A stretch of DNA of 42,912 bases from Chara braunii (lineage: Eukaryota > Streptophyta > Charophyceae > Charales > Characeae), in the NCBI GenBank assembly GCA_003427395.1, contig BFEA01000670.1:696170-739081 (forward strand), in the 5' to 3' direction. The notes under the pieces are model-generated. The model did no database searches and had not been told where the DNA came from. It saw only the letters and a program-made list of their open reading frames with translations. Position 1 is the first letter of the stretch. Each line of letters begins with the position of its first letter. Of the stretch, positions 40,401 to 42,912 are shown piece by piece. Made by a program: the position numbers and the translations under genes.

Positions 40401-42508
40401 GGCCTGTTCTAGAAATCTCTATCTGAGTCTACTGAGGCCTAGAGTCTGTCTGTAAGTCTGTAGGCTCTAGAAGGTCGTAGGTCCCTGTAGGCCAGTCAAG
40501 TCAGCAAGTACCAGGGGTAGCGGCTGCACGTGGGGAAGGTTCTGGAGCACACTGTGGGTTTCACACGTTTTGACCCAGAAGGCCAACCATCTGGAAACTT
40601 CCTTGGGCCACACGTTTTGGCCCAGGCCCACAAGTTTTGAGGCAGGCCCGGGTACTTCCAAAGAAGTATAAATAAAGAGGCAGCGTCCAGCCATTCGTTC
40701 ATTCACCTGGGAGCCATGCGGAAGAGCTGCCTTGGTATCTTGTGCGTGGAGGTCTGCAGGTGCCCGGAGAGGAATTGGGCTGTGAAGAAGACAACGGCCA
40801 TAGCGAACCAGCGAGGGAGACACCAGCGCCCATAGCTAGAAGGAGGAAGACGACGGCGGCCATAGCCGCCCAGGTGTTGGTGTAGACAGAGCGTACAGAG
40901 TGTGAGTGGCTGTGCAGCGTGGACATGCAGGGTGATCCTCGTACGTGTGTGCATGCGAGAGTGTGGGAAGTGAAGCTGGTGGTAGAGACGGTGTTCGGCG
41001 GCCATAGCCACAAGTTGTACAGTTGATTCAGATTGAGTTAAATACAAGTTTATTGTTGTGTAATGACCCATCATAACACAGACTGAGAACACTGCTGATT
41101 TCTGAAGTTCTGCTGATGGAATGGATGCCTTGCTGAGATTCCCGCATTCTGCTGTGTTTTCTAAGTCTGCGTGCGTGCGTGCCTGTGGTCTTGCGTGTCT
41201 GCCTGAGTGCGTGTCTGCATGAGTGTGCGTGTGAGGCAGGCCCGTAGGGCCGGTACTTACCTGTGGCCGTGGCATTAAGAGTTGCAGCAAGGCGAAGCTA
41301 GCGGCCCCGCGGCCCCTTGGAGTAGAGGAAAAACACTCATGTGGGCAGGTAGGCCGATACCGCACCCCACTGCAGTTGGCACGAAGGGGGTACTGGAGGC
41401 CGAGCAGAAGAAGACAGAGGTGGCATTTTTAGAGTCCAGTAGCGGTAGGGTAGGTCTAGGCCGGTACCAGTCCAACCAGTCTGAGTCTAGGGCCTGTACG
41501 GGTAATATCAGGGTCTGCAATGATGTTTCCCTCCGAAACGGAGGAAGTACCGGTTGCTTGGGGAGGCCGAGCGGCCTGGAAGTCACCGCCCAGGAGGCAA
41601 GTAGGCCGCTATATCAAGGGGCCGGGCGGAGAGCCCAGCCTCATTCTTCAGCGTGCAAGTTTGGCGACACGCTGCTGGAGCGCTGGCTGGAGTGGCGCTG
41701 GGTACTACAGCGCTGCTGGGAGGAAGAAGCCGGGAGCTTCCACCTTGGCTATGTTGGAGCTCTACCGGTAGGAGGAGGAGGGAGAAGGGGACCAAGGAGG
41801 AGAGTGGCGAGGCACTTACCTGGCTATGGTAGACACCATCTTCATCTCCTTGCTAGGCGCTGCATCAGGAAGGCCCCCGTTGGGGTAGTGCCGCATCAAG
41901 GACGCTCGGGACAGAGTCAGGCATGGTGGCTGAGTGGGCAGCGGCATAGCTGCATGGTGATGACCTTGAAGTGAGGCAGCGGCATAGCTGCTTTGGGTTG
42001 TCCTTTGGACCGGAGACTGAAACCTCAGTAGTCCGCCATAGCCTCGGCCTGTATGTAGAGAAAGAGGAAGGGTTGCCATGCCTATGGTGGACCTCACGTT
42101 GTGCCTGCAGTAGAAGTGGGATTCGGACATTGATTCTGGTTCAGTCATTCAACATTATCCCTTACTATCTTTAAGGGAATAGCGGGTCTCACGCTCCCGC
42201 GAGAACCCGCATCCAGTGTTGGGAACGGCGCGGGACAGGCAGACTTGGGCCTAACGGGGAGCGCCGCAGTTGTACACAGTGCAGTGCCGCGACGTGGGGA
42301 GATACACCGGTTGAGTCGTTCGTATGAGACTGAATTCTCCTCTGGAACATGGGGAGATACACAGGTTCCCTTTTGTTCGTTTGTTTCGTTTCTTTTTTTT
42401 TTTGTCGTTTTGTCAGTTTCTTTTTGTTCGTTTCTTTCCTTTTCATTCTTTTTTCTGTCGTTTTGCGGGTTTGCTTTTATCCCGCCCGTTGTTTTCGTTT
42501 TGGCCTGA
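40401..42508. other. no gene recognised; GCTATGG-rich region with minus-strand splice-donor-like sites
   Basis: Long overlapping ORFs on both strands (up to 230 codons) come from GC-rich sequence. On the minus strand GCTATGG recurs at about 40,800-41,010 as Kozak-like starts, one giving a hydrophobic MAAVVFLLLAMGAGVSLAGS leader. Perfect CAGGTAAGT donors lie at 41,263-41,255 and 41,822-41,814. I cannot assemble a convincing gene. Partial GGGCCTCG-family interior sequence (GAGACTGAATTCTCCTCTGG) is at about 42,325-42,375. Confidence 0.3.
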
Positions 42509-42621
42509 GGGCCTCGCTGCACTACTCTCCAAATGTGCAAATCAGACTGAATCCACTGCTAGAACACGGAGAAATACATTGCCATCTTTTTTGTCTTTTG
42601 CGCACGTGGAGAGTACCAAGC
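42509..42621. mobile_element. GGGCCTCG fold-back element, copy 3
   Basis: GGGCCTCGCTGCACTACTCT start and interior CAGACTGAATCCACTGCTAG..GGAGAAATACATTGCCATCTT..TTGTCTTTTGCGCACGTG match copies 1 and 2. The right arm is decayed (GGAGAGTACCAAGCG). A further partial copy follows at 42,640-42,715. Confidence 0.72.
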
Positions 42622-42912
42622 GTTCGCAGCTCTGCAGATATTTGAAAATGAGACTGGATCCTCAGGCAGAAAATGGCAAGATGCACAGGTTTTCCTTTTT
42701 TTTGTCGTTTTGCAGGCCCTGCATCGGGAAAGTTCGTTTAGCATGGCTCCTGCGCAAGGATCACATTTGCAAATCGAGGGGGGAAAAAACTACTTCAACA
42801 AAAGAAAAGACTACTTCAACAAAAGAAAAAACTACTTTCTTTTTTGGGTCTGTCGCAGACGTCGCACAGCTGCGAGTTCGCGCACAGCACCTGCGGCCCG
42901 CGTGTTGCTTTT
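42622..42912. other. no gene recognised; partial repeat and short duplication
   Basis: ACTACTTCAACAAAAGAAAA is repeated at about 42,790 and 42,810. The window ends in GC-rich sequence. Confidence 0.5.

Noticed and set aside
41282-41974. 230-codon plus-strand ORF
   Set aside because: No domain, no clear ATG-led context, overlaps several equally long ORFs on the other strand and contains GC-rich repeats.

Overview
This window is from a repeat-rich eukaryotic nuclear genome. The supporting signs are long di- and tetranucleotide microsatellites, poly(A)-tailed retrocopies with target-site duplications, tRNA-related SINEs, fold-back elements, a copy of spliceosomal U2 RNA and a mitochondrial carrier gene. 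I favour an alga or other protist. The carrier is intronless and by eye resembles the animal/red-algal/stramenopile type more than the angiosperm type. The U2 copy begins AUACCUUUCUCGG, as plant and many protist U2 RNAs do. The exact lineage cannot be settled from this window.

Layout. 1-20,400 contains no gene I can name. It holds microsatellites, a dispersed repeat in two opposite copies (3.0 and 4.9 kb), a terminal-inverted-repeat element (5.9 kb), a GC-rich block (7.4-8.4 kb), two neighbouring tandem arrays of the kind found in LTR retrotransposon 3' regions (9.2-9.9 and 10.1-10.8 kb), a GC-rich Pro/Ser-coding block (11-15 kb), a 452-bp tandem duplication (15.3-16.2 kb) and more microsatellites. 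20,559-21,680 is the one clear protein gene, a mitochondrial ADP/ATP carrier, followed by two minisatellites.

23.4-24.95 kb is a nest of small retroelements: a 3'-truncated, polyadenylated U2 snRNA copy with a perfect 9-bp target-site duplication, tRNA-related SINE pieces and two copies of a fold-back element. 25-31.1 kb is a decayed protein-coding retroelement region. It has several copies of an unusual Cys/His-rich RING-like domain, a fragment resembling the C-terminal part of a reverse transcriptase, a C2HC zinc finger, a papain-fold cysteine-peptidase-like segment that two very short GT-AG introns would bring into frame, and an ORF whose diverged relative lies at 39.2 kb. 31.5-40 kb is dominated by an apparently undescribed SINE family (six copies). 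One copy sits inside a LINE fragment with a 9-bp duplication and an otherwise continuous reading frame. Fold-back elements are interspersed, including a Tc1/mariner-like MITE with a paralogous empty site. 40-42.9 kb is repeats and low-complexity sequence without a recognisable gene.

Three of the four single-N positions join identical 94-95-bp blocks. These are assembly joins, so local repeat numbers there should not be trusted.
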